From the NCBI GenBank assembly GCA_023091735.1, contig JALKBU010000345.1:1-46834 (forward strand): 46,834 nt of DNA, read 5' to 3'. This DNA is from Trichomonas tenax (taxonomy: Eukaryota; Parabasalia; Trichomonadida; Trichomonadidae). Positions 17,581 through 26,302 of the stretch are shown here, piece by piece; the stretch's first letter is position 1; each line of letters begins with the position of its first letter. The notes under the pieces are model-generated. The model was not told the DNA's origin, made no database searches, and worked only from the letters and a program-made list of their open reading frames with translations. The position numbers were made by a program, and so were the translations under genes.

Positions 17581-20500
17581 TTATTGGGAAGAAATCATAT
17601 TTCTCTGTATCATTCTCTGCAAACATCTCGGACACTGTGCGTGAATTAATGGAATCTGGTATTTAGTTTCCGCGAGTTTTGCGACATTCTCCATCTTGTT
17701 GTCGTTGCAGTAATCAACTAAACTCTTAAGAGTCGAAGACATCTCTTCTGGATCCAAAACGTGTCCACAGGAGAAAGTTGAGATTGTTTTTCCTTCAATG
17801 AGATATTTAGAAGGAATAACGGTGCTGTCTGTTGAGTTTTGGAGCATCTTGAATGTAATGTTGTCGATGCCTTTGTATTCGCGAACTTTTCTGCGCTGTG
17901 TCAATAACTTAACTTGGACCTGTGAAAGTAATTTCAAGTCATCTGGATACAAATAGAAAAGCTTTCGCGCTGCAGCAGATCTTATTATTGAATCATCTAA
18001 TTGTATATTTGCTGCCAAAAGTTGGTGAATCAACGATGCAGCATTATCAATATTCATTCTTGGAATATTAGAAATGAGAACAGATGGATCTGAAGGGATC
18101 TTGAAGTCTCTCCAATCTCCGTAAAGAACTTGGAGAATGTTAAGAGCACCTGTGTTTTCAAACATCGGAATAATGAAATCTTTTTCGTATTTCTCAGCAA
18201 TCAATGAAAGATCATCATAAATCGGTGGAATTATATCATTTAATGGCTCAAAATATAACTGCATTGGATCACTCGCTGTGCCGATGATGATTACTCCGTC
18301 TTCATTCGGACAAATGTTAATGATTGTTCCAACTCTTTCTGAATATTTGTAAATCTTTTGTTCTTTTCCATTTAATATCATAAGATTTCCATTTCCTGTA
18401 ACATAAGAAGTATTATTATGTGAAAGAGTGAAATCAACATTGAAATCGATCGTCATTTCATTAAATGTTCCATCTAAATTCGAAATTATACATTTTCTTG
18501 GAGAATAGAATAAATAACAAACATCTTCTGTTGCAGCAATTGCTGTAATGAAATGATTGTCGTGGATCTTCTTGAATGCTTTATCTTTATAATTACGCAC
18601 CAAAACTGTTCCATCGTTTGTTAAACCAACAACAAAAGAATCTGTCATTGCGAGATCGATGAAATCGCCTCTAAAAGATGATGATTCACCTGATTGTTCA
18701 ACGATTGTAACATCACCACATATTGATATTAATCCAATTTTTGTACAAGAAGAATGAATTGCGAGAATAGGAGAATCAGTCTTGAATTGATTGAATTTGA
18801 GATTTGATAAATCAGAATAAAGAACAGTGTGATCGTTTGTTAATGCGTAAATTGTATTATTGACAATTTCAAAATCAATGATTCGATAAATGAAAAAAAT
18901 AATTTCATTGTTGACATAAAAATCACTCTTTGTGAGATATAATCCTTTGTTTGCAATTTTAACTAAATCTTTGATTGGTATTGATGCGAATGTTGTTTTC
19001 TTCGACGCATAAAGTTGTCTAACGAGTGCTTTAAATTGAGGAGAAGAATCACGTGGAGAATTTTCGAGATCAATTTTGCATGCATTATTTATATACTTGA
19101 GAGCGAGTTTTTCGTTGAATATTGCTGTATAATATCTATAAAGGAGTGCTCCAGGAATATCTTTGCATGTTCCTTCTTGAATCTCGCCGAAATGAGGAGA
19201 AGCGCGAAATTGATCCGGTGACAAATGGCAATTCTTTCCTGGAGATAATCTGTTGCAGAAACCTCTGAAAGAAGGGAATATATCCCACTTCATTCTTAAT
19301 CGAAGCATCAAAATTTCAATGACATCTCTCAAGTTCTGTTTCGGAATTGTTGCGATTGGAGATTCATCAATTAATGCTTCCAAAGCAACTTCGAGTGCAA
19401 ATCTTTCCTGTCCAATCGGTAAAAATCTGTGAATTATTTCAACAAAGCCGCAGTTTCCTTGTTTGTATAATGCGAGAGCTTCGTGGTATTTTCCTTCCCT
19501 GATGCAGTCAAATGCCATTGTTGCGCAAATCTTTGGGAATTCAATCTCAAATGCGCCGCAAATTTCGAATGCTTCGTTCCATCGATTTGCTTTTGCCATT
19601 TCACGGAATATATTGTTTGGATCTGACTTCGGTCTAAGAATCGTCACAGAGCCGTTTGCAAGACAGACAATCATATCTCTGTTATAATCCAAAACAGCGA
19701 TACTCGTTTGGCCGAATAAAAAGAATGTTTTTGCGTTTTCTAAGTTCTTGAAAAAGTTTGCTGCAACCCTTCCTCCGTTGGAATAAAAAATGAAATGTTT
19801 TGTTATAGCGAAAGAATTCGGCTGCGCTCTTGTGCCACCGCTAATAGGCACATGGAGTATGTCATGGCCGACAGAGTCATAAAGGAAAAGATCCTTTTGA
19901 AGAATTCCAAATTCCCATTTTGATTCGTTTAATCCTGAAGCTTGAATTAAAAGTGAGGACTTATGTATATTCTGGAGAGAAAGTTTTTTTGCTTTTATAG
20001 ATAATTTTCTGTCTTCTGTGAAGATTGTTATTTGTTGAAATTCGTATTTTTGGTTAAAAGCGTAAATAATTGCCGCATTTTTGTGTATTTTGACAGTGGA
20101 AAGATGAACACCTGTGTAAGGACAAATTAAAACAGGAGTTGACATATTTGATAATTTCCAAACTTTGATTGCAACTGTGTCTGTGACGATAAGGAGTACT
20201 CCGGCGATGTCTGAATCCCACCAGAACGCGTTTGTTATCGTATCTGTCGAATTTGGCGGTGAAGAAGAATATTGTCGTTGTGGAGGAGGTTGGTCTTCAG
20301 ATATACTCAATTGCATACTTGAAAACGATAGTCTGTCGCATATTCCGTAGATGTTCATTGGATGTGCACGAATAACAAAATCCGTTATTGGAAATATTTC
20401 GAAAGAATTATCTTTATAAAAAACTGCGATCGCAGATATATCGCACGAGATTCTGATCTTTGCAATGATTTCCTTTTTCGTTTCTAATTTAGACGTTATC

Positions 20501-20667
20501 GGTACTTTTACGAGTGGTGAAATCACAAAAACGTAAAGAGTTTGAGATTGCGTCGCTACTGCGGTGACACTGATGACTCCGGACGTCATCGAGTCCATCA
20601 TGATGAATTGGCCGTTGGAGTTGTCGATTCTCCCGATTTCAAACTCCTCCAAAACATCGCGAAGCAT
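17581..20667 (-). CDS. Propeller/solenoid protein with C-terminal zinc-finger motif, 1028 aa; vesicle-tethering-type architecture
   Basis: Host-type codons run from ATG 20667 to TAA 17581-17583. Residues about 1-340 have WD40-like beta strands. About 355-480 (AKANRWNEAFEICG, REGKYHEALALYKQGNCGFV) resemble clathrin-heavy-chain/TPR-type helical repeats as in HOPS/CORVET subunits. About 590-810 again look like propeller blades (TIYALTNDHTVLY, IIIGTASDPM). The last 65 residues hold FSCGHVLD and, 40 residues on, CPRCLQRM, a reduced RING/zinc-ribbon pattern. This combination recalls VPS8, VPS11, VPS18 or VPS41, which tether endosomes and lysosomes, but the second propeller-like segment is unusual and I cannot pick a subunit. 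On the coding strand AAAAGTGACAA lies immediately before the ATG. Confidence 0.75.
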   Translation of the reverse strand: MLRDVLEEFEIGRIDNSNGQFIMMDSMTSGVISVTAVATQSQTLYVFVISPLVKVPITSKLETKKEIIAKIRISCDISAIAVFYKDNSFEIFPITDFVIRAHPMNIYGICDRLSFSSMQLSISEDQPPPQRQYSSSPPNSTDTITNAFWWDSDIAGVLLIVTDTVAIKVWKLSNMSTPVLICPYTGVHLSTVKIHKNAAIIYAFNQKYEFQQITIFTEDRKLSIKAKKLSLQNIHKSSLLIQASGLNESKWEFGILQKDLFLYDSVGHDILHVPISGGTRAQPNSFAITKHFIFYSNGGRVAANFFKNLENAKTFFLFGQTSIAVLDYNRDMIVCLANGSVTILRPKSDPNNIFREMAKANRWNEAFEICGAFEIEFPKICATMAFDCIREGKYHEALALYKQGNCGFVEIIHRFLPIGQERFALEVALEALIDESPIATIPKQNLRDVIEILMLRLRMKWDIFPSFRGFCNRLSPGKNCHLSPDQFRASPHFGEIQEGTCKDIPGALLYRYYTAIFNEKLALKYINNACKIDLENSPRDSSPQFKALVRQLYASKKTTFASIPIKDLVKIANKGLYLTKSDFYVNNEIIFFIYRIIDFEIVNNTIYALTNDHTVLYSDLSNLKFNQFKTDSPILAIHSSCTKIGLISICGDVTIVEQSGESSSFRGDFIDLAMTDSFVVGLTNDGTVLVRNYKDKAFKKIHDNHFITAIAATEDVCYLFYSPRKCIISNLDGTFNEMTIDFNVDFTLSHNNTSYVTGNGNLMILNGKEQKIYKYSERVGTIINICPNEDGVIIIGTASDPMQLYFEPLNDIIPPIYDDLSLIAEKYEKDFIIPMFENTGALNILQVLYGDWRDFKIPSDPSVLISNIPRMNIDNAASLIHQLLAANIQLDDSIIRSAAARKLFYLYPDDLKLLSQVQVKLLTQRRKVREYKGIDNITFKMLQNSTDSTVIPSKYLIEGKTISTFSCGHVLDPEEMSSTLKSLVDYCNDNKMENVAKLAETKYQIPLIHAQCPRCLQRMIQRNMISSQ

Positions 20668-20678
20668 TTGTCACTTTT
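20668..20678 (-). promoter_or_regulatory. Inverted box AAAAGTGACAA abutting the start codon
   Basis: On the minus strand AAAAGTGACAAATG joins the box directly to the ATG at 20667. It is the reverse complement of the TTGTCACTTTT form seen before other genes. Confidence 0.45.
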
Positions 20679-20790
20679 GGTACATCACTCACTTCGATCT
20701 CTTCATTCTTCATTGTTTGGACTCCATTCTCTATGATATACACTTCTAGGTACTGCCTCATGTCTATTCCTCTGCTTTATGCTAATTATT

Positions 20791-21057
20791 CATTTTCTAA
20801 CATCGAAAGATTGCGTCTTCATTTTTCATCATTTTGCAACATCATTGAATCTTCAAATTCTTATTTGGCAACATAATGCAAAGCTACTAGAATCATCGCA
20901 CATGCATTTGTTTTTATTATTAATTTTCTAACATTGAAAAATTGTTTCTTCATTTTTTATCATTGAATCTTCATTTTGTGACATTAAATCTGATTTTATA
21001 TTGATGAGCAATTTCAATTTATGCTCATGGTTAGATTTCTTAACATCGAAAGATTTC
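20791..21057 (+). repeat. Three degenerate copies of TTTCTAACATCGAAAGATT
   Basis: TTTTCTAACATCGAAAGATTG (about 20793), TTTTCTAACATTGAAAAATTG (about 20935) and TTTCTTAACATCGAAAGATT (about 21036) each lead into CTTCATTTTTCATCATT-like sequence with repeated ATCATTGAATCTTCA phrases. It looks like an old, decayed tandem array in the spacer. Confidence 0.55.
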
Positions 21058-21309
21058 ATATTCTTTCAACATCATTCAAAACTCAAATCATCATTTGGAA
21101 ATATGATGAAAAATTACATAATTGGGACGCCAGTCGTCTCATTTTAGCTGTTCTTGCATTGAAATATTGAATTTCAATTTTCTGTATTAAACATCATTGA
21201 AACTCATTCTGCAGCATCTAAAATGACTCAAATTAATTCTTCACTTGATGCTCATGATTCAGTGTCTGACATCGATAATGATTAACTATTTGTCCCTCAT
21301 GCTTCTTCA

Positions 21310-21553
21310 TTAAGGGCCCGGTCTAACCGTTTGGATGCACCCCTGCAATAACACTCAAAACATCATAAAATTCGATAATTATAATGACCATTCTGTTGGC
21401 ACCACTGTATGCATATAATTTCTCAAGGAAAAAATATTGGTCAGAAAAATATTTCTTGAGAAAATTCAACATTATGTATTTGAAAAGGTGATAAAAATGA
21501 ATACCTCATAGAATTAATTGTATAGTGTGAAAACGGTTAGACCTGACCCTTAA
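21310..21553. mobile_element. 244-bp MITE-like element, 23-bp terminal inverted repeats, TTAA flanks
   Basis: The left end TTAAGGGCCCGGTCTAACCG + TTT (21310-21332) and right end AAACGGTTAGACCTGACCCT + TAA (21531-21553) are inverted repeats with two mismatches in 23. Both outer edges are TTAA, the target duplication of piggyBac- and Kolobok-type transposons. The interior has no ORF but contains a weaker internal inverted repeat (about 21418-21464). This fits a nonautonomous DNA transposon. Confidence 0.7.
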
Positions 21554-21667
21554 AGATTTTGCGTTGATTTTTTTCATTACCATCAGATTGAAATATTGAG
21601 TATTGCTATGGATATCTATATTGAAATTGCATTGATTCTTACCATAAAATTTGTAATTAGAAATGAA

Positions 21668-22561
21668 TCACACACGAACAAATCTGAAAGAGTTTGAAAT
21701 GTTGTTAACGTGTGTTTGTTTGATTGAATTGATCTTTGCGCGAGCTTTTTGGTCCTTTATATCATCATTGACTTTCTTTAGGTCATCAATGTCATACAAT
21801 AATCGCTTCATTTTGTTTAACTTCTCTTTTGGATTATCAAGAATCGAATCAGAATATCTCTGCAACAACTTCGTTTGATTAATTTGATTTTGGATATCTT
21901 TCGTCTGACTGTGCAATTGCTGAATGACAGACTTCGAAGAATTGTATTTATTCAATAAATTATTCTCAATTTCAGTGATCGTTTTAACTCTCGATTTCAT
22001 TGACTTTATCTGCTTCCTTATAGTAGTAACGTTCTGTTTGTAAATATTGTTCTGTAGTTTTGCTTCTTTTAATTCATTTTCGATTCTTTCTATTTCAGCA
22101 CCTAATTTTTCAGCTTTGGATGACTTTTTTTCTAGTATTTGAGGAGAAAACTCTGTCTTAAACTCAGGAATTTCTTGAACTTGCGAAATTTTATTGTGTA
22201 TCTTCTCATTGTCTTCTTTTATGTCGTTCATTTCTTGTCTAGCGTTTGTTTCGTAGACTTTGAGTGTCTGTATCAATAGTTTTTTGGTCTCATTTAGATC
22301 AGGAGAAATGATGACATTCGAATTAAGTTGTTTGATGATGTTATTCAACTTCTGATTAATGAAATCGCTTAACGATATCTCTTTTTCTGACTGTATTTCG
22401 TCTATTGTTGCTTTAATTTCCATATTTTCATATTGCAAATTCTTAACAATCGATTTAAACGGTCCAAGAGCGATATACCCTTTCTCCTCTTCATAGACAA
22501 TCCGCGCAGATGGATCACGAGCAGAATTAATGATTTTTTCGGCCTCTAAAAGCAAATCCAT
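21668..22561 (-). CDS. Long coiled-coil protein, 297 aa, unknown
   Basis: I place the start at ATG 22561 (MDLLLEAEKIINSARDP); extension to 22594 would need a GTG. After a short globular head (RIVYEEEKGYIALGPF), nearly all of the protein is coiled coil, rich in K, E, Q and N with heptad leucines and isoleucines (LEKKSSKAEKLGAEIERIEN region, then LLQRYSDSILDNPKEKL). The end (TNISNSFRFVRV) is not coiled. Such proteins serve in cytoskeletal, kinetochore or intraflagellar assemblies; nothing here decides which. It is divergent from the gene at 22604, with 42 bases between the two start codons. Confidence 0.75.
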   Translation of the reverse strand: MDLLLEAEKIINSARDPSARIVYEEEKGYIALGPFKSIVKNLQYENMEIKATIDEIQSEKEISLSDFINQKLNNIIKQLNSNVIISPDLNETKKLLIQTLKVYETNARQEMNDIKEDNEKIHNKISQVQEIPEFKTEFSPQILEKKSSKAEKLGAEIERIENELKEAKLQNNIYKQNVTTIRKQIKSMKSRVKTITEIENNLLNKYNSSKSVIQQLHSQTKDIQNQINQTKLLQRYSDSILDNPKEKLNKMKRLLYDIDDLKKVNDDIKDQKARAKINSIKQTHVNNISNSFRFVRV

Positions 22562-22603
22562 AAAAATATTAATTTTAAACGTGTAATTTGTCACTTTTCA
22601 AAA
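22562..22603. promoter_or_regulatory. 42-bp shared divergent promoter with TGTCACTTTTCA
   Basis: The whole gap between two divergent start codons. TCACTTTTCA at 22591-22600 ends 3 bases before ATG 22604 and, read on the other strand as TGAAAAGTGACA, lies about 30 bases before ATG 22561. One box may serve both genes. Confidence 0.6.
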
Positions 22604-22822
22604 ATGGGCAATTGTTGTTCAAACGATTGTACGCAGGAATTATTCAACATGTATGCGCCAGCAGAGATCCGAAGACCCGATGCTTTCGTGCAGGCGGTCG
22701 TAGCGCCTAAAAAAAATGATAGTCACGAAGATATAAAGAAATTCCCGGGCTTTGAGTCTGTAGTTGAAGAGTTTAAGCATGAGAACGACCAACAGCAAAA
22801 AGAGAATGTTGAAACTGCATAA
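22604..22822 (+). CDS. Small N-myristoylated/palmitoylated-type protein, 72 aa
   Basis: It starts MGNCCSND: glycine at position 2 with serine at 6 fits an N-myristoylation site, and the adjacent cysteines 4 and 5 fit palmitoylation. This predicts stable anchoring to the cytosolic face of a membrane. The remaining 60 residues are charged and probably disordered, ending in EFKHENDQQQKENVETA. There is no recognisable domain. The ATG sits 3 bases after an initiator-like box, which supports a real small gene. It may act as an adaptor, but no partner can be read from the sequence. Confidence 0.75.
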   Translation: MGNCCSNDCTQELFNMYAPAEIRRPDAFVQAVVAPKKNDSHEDIKKFPGFESVVEEFKHENDQQQKENVETA

Positions 22823-23427
22823 TTTTATGTGACCAACCCAAAATTCGTTTTATTTGACTCGCAGACATTACTCAAATGGTTTTCATATAACCGCACTTTT
22901 TGTTTTTTTAACTCAGATCATTGATCTGACAAAAATTTATATATTTCGATTCAAAATCCATCGATTTGTTATTCAGCATAATAAAGTTAACTTTTGTAGC
23001 TACTGTTGAAACTAATCCGCATTATCCGATGCGATTTATTCATAGATTTGTTTTTGATCCCAATATGTTTTCATTTTTCTTTTTCTAATCATGCTACATA
23101 GATTTGAATTATCCAGAAGCGAAATATTGCAATGTATTTTTATAGTCTTTCAATACCTATTTTAACAAATTTCAAGATATTGTAATGTTACTTCACGAAA
23201 GTCAAAATATAGATTATACATATAATACCGAAATTATGTTTAGAAGCTTTTTAGTTGATTTTAAAATGAAAATCTAACAAAAATATTAGAATCGAAATCC
23301 GATATTTTCGTATTCAATCGGCATAACTTTCGACAAAATGATCAAATCTCAAATAAAAAACTTTGACGAAATAAAAACAAAAAAAAAATTACGTAAACAA
23401 AAAATAATTGTAACCGATGGTTTTGCG
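22823..23427. other. Intergenic, AT-rich, no gene seen
   Basis: About 600 bases of AT-rich DNA leading to the Rab promoter box. No ORF or strong repeat. Confidence 0.6.
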
Positions 23428-23435
23428 TCACTTTT
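23428..23435 (+). promoter_or_regulatory. Initiator-like box TCACTTTT of the Rab gene
   Basis: GCGTCACTTTTATTTATAT precedes ATG 23444 by 8 bases after the box. This placement argues that translation starts at 23444 and not at the upstream in-frame ATG 23417. Confidence 0.6.
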
Positions 23436-23443
23436 ATTTATAT

Positions 23444-24061
23444 ATGAGTTCGGATTCTTCATCTGCTAACTCTTTCAAAGTCGTCGTCGTTGGCTCATCC
23501 GGTGTTGGTAAGACCGCTGTTGTCCGCCAGCTCATCGATGGCAAGTTCAACGAGGAAGGACAGCCAACAATCGGCGTCGAATTCAAGACATACTCATTGA
23601 CTGCTGATGGAGACAACATCAAGCTTCAAATTTGGGATACAGCCGGCCAGGAGCGCTTCCGCTCTGTTTCTAAGGCATACTTCAGGAACGCTGTCGGGGC
23701 TATTCTTGTTTATGATATCACAAGCCGTGCATCATTCGAAGAGCTTAACACATGGTTGAACGATCTTAACGCCCTCGCTGCTCCAAATGCCTGCATTGTC
23801 CTTATTGGCAACAAATCAGATCTTACAGAAGAACGTCAAATCGATGAGGCTGAGGCTGATGCTTTCGCTCAGCGCTATGGCCTTACAAGAATCGAAACAT
23901 CTGCTAAGGATGGAACTGGTGTTAAGGAAGCATTCGCCCGTCTTGGTGAAGGTATCATCAGGAAGGAGAAGGAAGGAAAGTTAGTTCCACCAAAACCAGC
24001 TTCAGAGGCTGGTGCTCTCAATACAAACACAGTTTCACCAAAGGGAAAGGGCTGCTGCTAA
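23444..24061 (+). CDS. Rab GTPase, Rab4/Rab14-like, 205 aa
   Basis: All G motifs are present: GSSGVGKT (residues 17-24), the switch I threonine in QPTIGVEF, WDTAGQERFRSV (switch II), GNKSDL and ETSAKD. RFRSVSKAYFRNAVGAILVY and ITSRASFEELNTWL resemble Rab4 and Rab14 more than Rab5 or Rab7. The C terminus KGKGCC is a double-cysteine geranylgeranylation site. Members of this group regulate early endosome recycling and Golgi-endosome traffic by cycling between GDP and GTP forms on membranes. I use the second in-frame ATG because an initiator-like box lies directly before it and the extra nine residues of the longer form lie inside that box. The stop codon is within CTAAATG. Confidence 0.93.
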   Translation: MSSDSSSANSFKVVVVGSSGVGKTAVVRQLIDGKFNEEGQPTIGVEFKTYSLTADGDNIKLQIWDTAGQERFRSVSKAYFRNAVGAILVYDITSRASFEELNTWLNDLNALAAPNACIVLIGNKSDLTEERQIDEAEADAFAQRYGLTRIETSAKDGTGVKEAFARLGEGIIRKEKEGKLVPPKPASEAGALNTNTVSPKGKGCC

Positions 24062-24274
24062 ATGGTTTAAAATATTTTCTCATACCTTCTTAAGACTATT
24101 CCTTACAATTAAATATTTAAATTAATTCACTGGGGCCTCGTTTTAAATTCATAAAATAAGATATCATATCTTTATATGACTATATTTTCTACTTATTTTG
24201 TTATGTTCAGATTTTAAAATGTATGGATCATTTGTGGTTTCATTCCCATGAAGAAATAAAAGAGCGGAGATTTT

Positions 24275-24286
24275 AAAAAGTGACAT
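24275..24286 (+). promoter_or_regulatory. Inverted box AAAAAGTGACAT before ATG 24288
   Basis: TTTTAAAAAGTGACATA runs directly into ATG 24288, the reverse-complement orientation of the TCACTTTT box. Confidence 0.4.
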
Positions 24287-24287
24287 A

Positions 24288-25157
24288 ATGAGTGAAATTA
24301 GATATCACTTCCCAACTTTCGATCAGGAGCAGAGATCAAAGGAAAAGTATATTCGAATAAGAATCGCCGCACTCCAGAGAAGGAAAAACGAGGCCAATGA
24401 GCTTCTTGCAAAGGCATCAAACCGAGATCCGATGAAATCTTTCGATATTTTCGAACCATTGCCGAAAGTTAGTATCAATGTTAACGTGCTTAAAGGATTT
24501 GTGTCAAATTTAAGAATTCCGTCGAATGCATATCCAAATGCGATGGCTCCGATCAAAACTACGTCGATAAGCGTTCCAAAGGAACCAGCACCGCAAAAAT
24601 CAGTGAAAATCATGGAAATGACGAAAGTTGATATTCCTGTTCCTGGATTTAGAGAAATTACGAATGAAGAAAATCCAAACAATCAGGAAGACATCAAAGA
24701 AGGATCAACCGCAGACTCTATCAATCAAATCCTTCTATCACACGCACAAATTGAATTAATCGAGAAAAGTGCAAAAGCAGGTCGAGAAATTCGTGTCACT
24801 GGTCCTAAGTCATTGTTGGATATTAACAGCTTAAATGAATACGGCACTCAAAAATCTCAAAGTGAACTTCAAACTTATATTCCTCTTAATTCCTATACAT
24901 TTGTTCATCCTGATTGGCCTTCACGTTCATGGGACGATGATTGCTATCAAATGTCCGATAATCAAATTATTGAGCAAAAAGATCTCATTCAAGAATGCAA
25001 AGAAATATACGAAAGCAATGTTGCTGCAAGAATGAAATCAACTTCACGTCAAACAAAGACAAAAACGACAAGATTGAAAGTTATGATTGGCAATTTCATC
25101 ACAGATTCATCAGAAGACCTGACAGAACCCGAAGACTATGTTATTAGTTTGAATTAA
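24288..25157 (+). CDS. Hypothetical protein, 289 aa, largely disordered
   Basis: An intact gene with its ATG right behind an AAAAAGTGACAT box. The N-terminal 50 residues form a basic helix (RSKEKYIRIRIAALQRRKNE). A Pro/Val/Lys-rich middle (SVPKEPAPQKSVKIMEMTKV) follows, then an acidic linker and a Ser/Thr-rich segment around YTFVHPDWPSRSWDDDCYQM, which may be a short binding motif because of its tryptophans. The C terminus has a basic TSRQTKTKTTRLKV patch and an acidic end (SSEDLTEPEDYV). No domain recognised, no membrane segment. Confidence 0.7.
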   Translation: MSEIRYHFPTFDQEQRSKEKYIRIRIAALQRRKNEANELLAKASNRDPMKSFDIFEPLPKVSINVNVLKGFVSNLRIPSNAYPNAMAPIKTTSISVPKEPAPQKSVKIMEMTKVDIPVPGFREITNEENPNNQEDIKEGSTADSINQILLSHAQIELIEKSAKAGREIRVTGPKSLLDINSLNEYGTQKSQSELQTYIPLNSYTFVHPDWPSRSWDDDCYQMSDNQIIEQKDLIQECKEIYESNVAARMKSTSRQTKTKTTRLKVMIGNFITDSSEDLTEPEDYVISLN

Positions 25158-26243
25158 CACCACCATAACAATATATTGAAAAAATGCAAATTTCCACAAT
25201 TATCTTCACGCATAGTCACTGACTAACAACCAATGCATCCTGAGATGTGTTTTGTAACGTCCCTGGAATTTAATACTTTCTCATTGGAAAAATTTATCAA
25301 CAATCAATTTTTATTGATTACATAAATTCATTCTTCTCGGCTTCAATACGCTGCCATCAGGAAAACAAAACTTTACTGTTGAAAGTTCAAAAAAACTCAT
25401 TTAGGATGGTCAACATTAAAAATTTGTTTGTAAATACTTCAATTTTAATTGTTATCGATCTCCATTTTTACGCAAAACCATAATACATCATGATCTTTAT
25501 GATAAACAATGAAAAATTCATGAATTTTCAAAAGGAAATTAATATTGATTCCACAAAAGTTTCAATATATGGAAATAAAGTCAAAGCAAACATTGTTGCA
25601 ATATTTCTGAAGATACAGTGCTATTAATGAAATTAACAAATTAATTTTTTAGTGATATTTTTTTAATAATTGATTTTTTTGAAGAATTAATCAGGATTAA
25701 CAAATCTTAATAATGAAACATGATATGGAAATAGATTTAAGTCGTATTATATCAATAATATTAATCAAAAAGTTTGTATTTCATTTTTGCGGAAAATAAT
25801 TCTTAACTTTTGACTAATAAATCAACATTTTTTTCTTTACAATCAATAATGGGAGACAGGAATCTCATAAATCCATGATATTTGTCTATAATGGCGCAAT
25901 TGCCAAAATAAACCAAAATATATCTTATATATCATATTTAATATCTAAATACATCATCAAAATCGAAAAATACGTCACAAAAATTTACATAAAAATTAAA
26001 ACCACAATTCTATAACACACATTCAAAATGGACTAGATTTGCTATGATATTTTTATTATATATATACTCATGTATTTATGATATAAATAATTAAGGATGA
26101 AAATGATTAGAAACACCAAAAAATTGAAGAAAAAGTAGAGCGAGGATAAAAACGATAAAATGATGACTTTTTCATAAGAAATTTCAAAAATTTCATATAC
26201 ATTATGGTGCATTTCCCATAAAAAGTCGATATACAAAGAAAAA
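25158..26243. other. Intergenic, very AT-rich, no gene seen
   Basis: About 1.1 kb of A/T-dominated sequence between the 24288 gene and the DOCK promoter. One 64-codon frame on the minus strand (26042-26236) is hydrophobic noise from T-runs. No dispersed TTTACATGACAAA motif is obvious here except weak variants near 25985. Confidence 0.6.
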
Positions 26244-26272
26244 TCACTTTTCGCTATTTTAAATCACTTTTT
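26244..26272 (+). promoter_or_regulatory. Two TCACTTTT boxes upstream of the DOCK gene
   Basis: AATCACTTTTCGC and AATCACTTTTTGAA occur 20 bases apart, at 26244 and 26264, about 30-50 bases before ATG 26303. Confidence 0.55.
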
Positions 26273-26302
26273 GAATTCGAAAAGACGTTTTGAGATATAT
26301 TA

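Noticed and set aside
22562..22594. Extension of the coiled-coil gene to 22594
   Set aside because: It would need a GTG start and would run through the promoter box of the neighbouring gene; ATG 22561 is preferred.
23417..23443. Upstream ATG for the Rab gene
   Set aside because: The extra nine codons overlap the initiator-like box, and Rab proteins commonly begin with a short Ser-rich head as from 23444.
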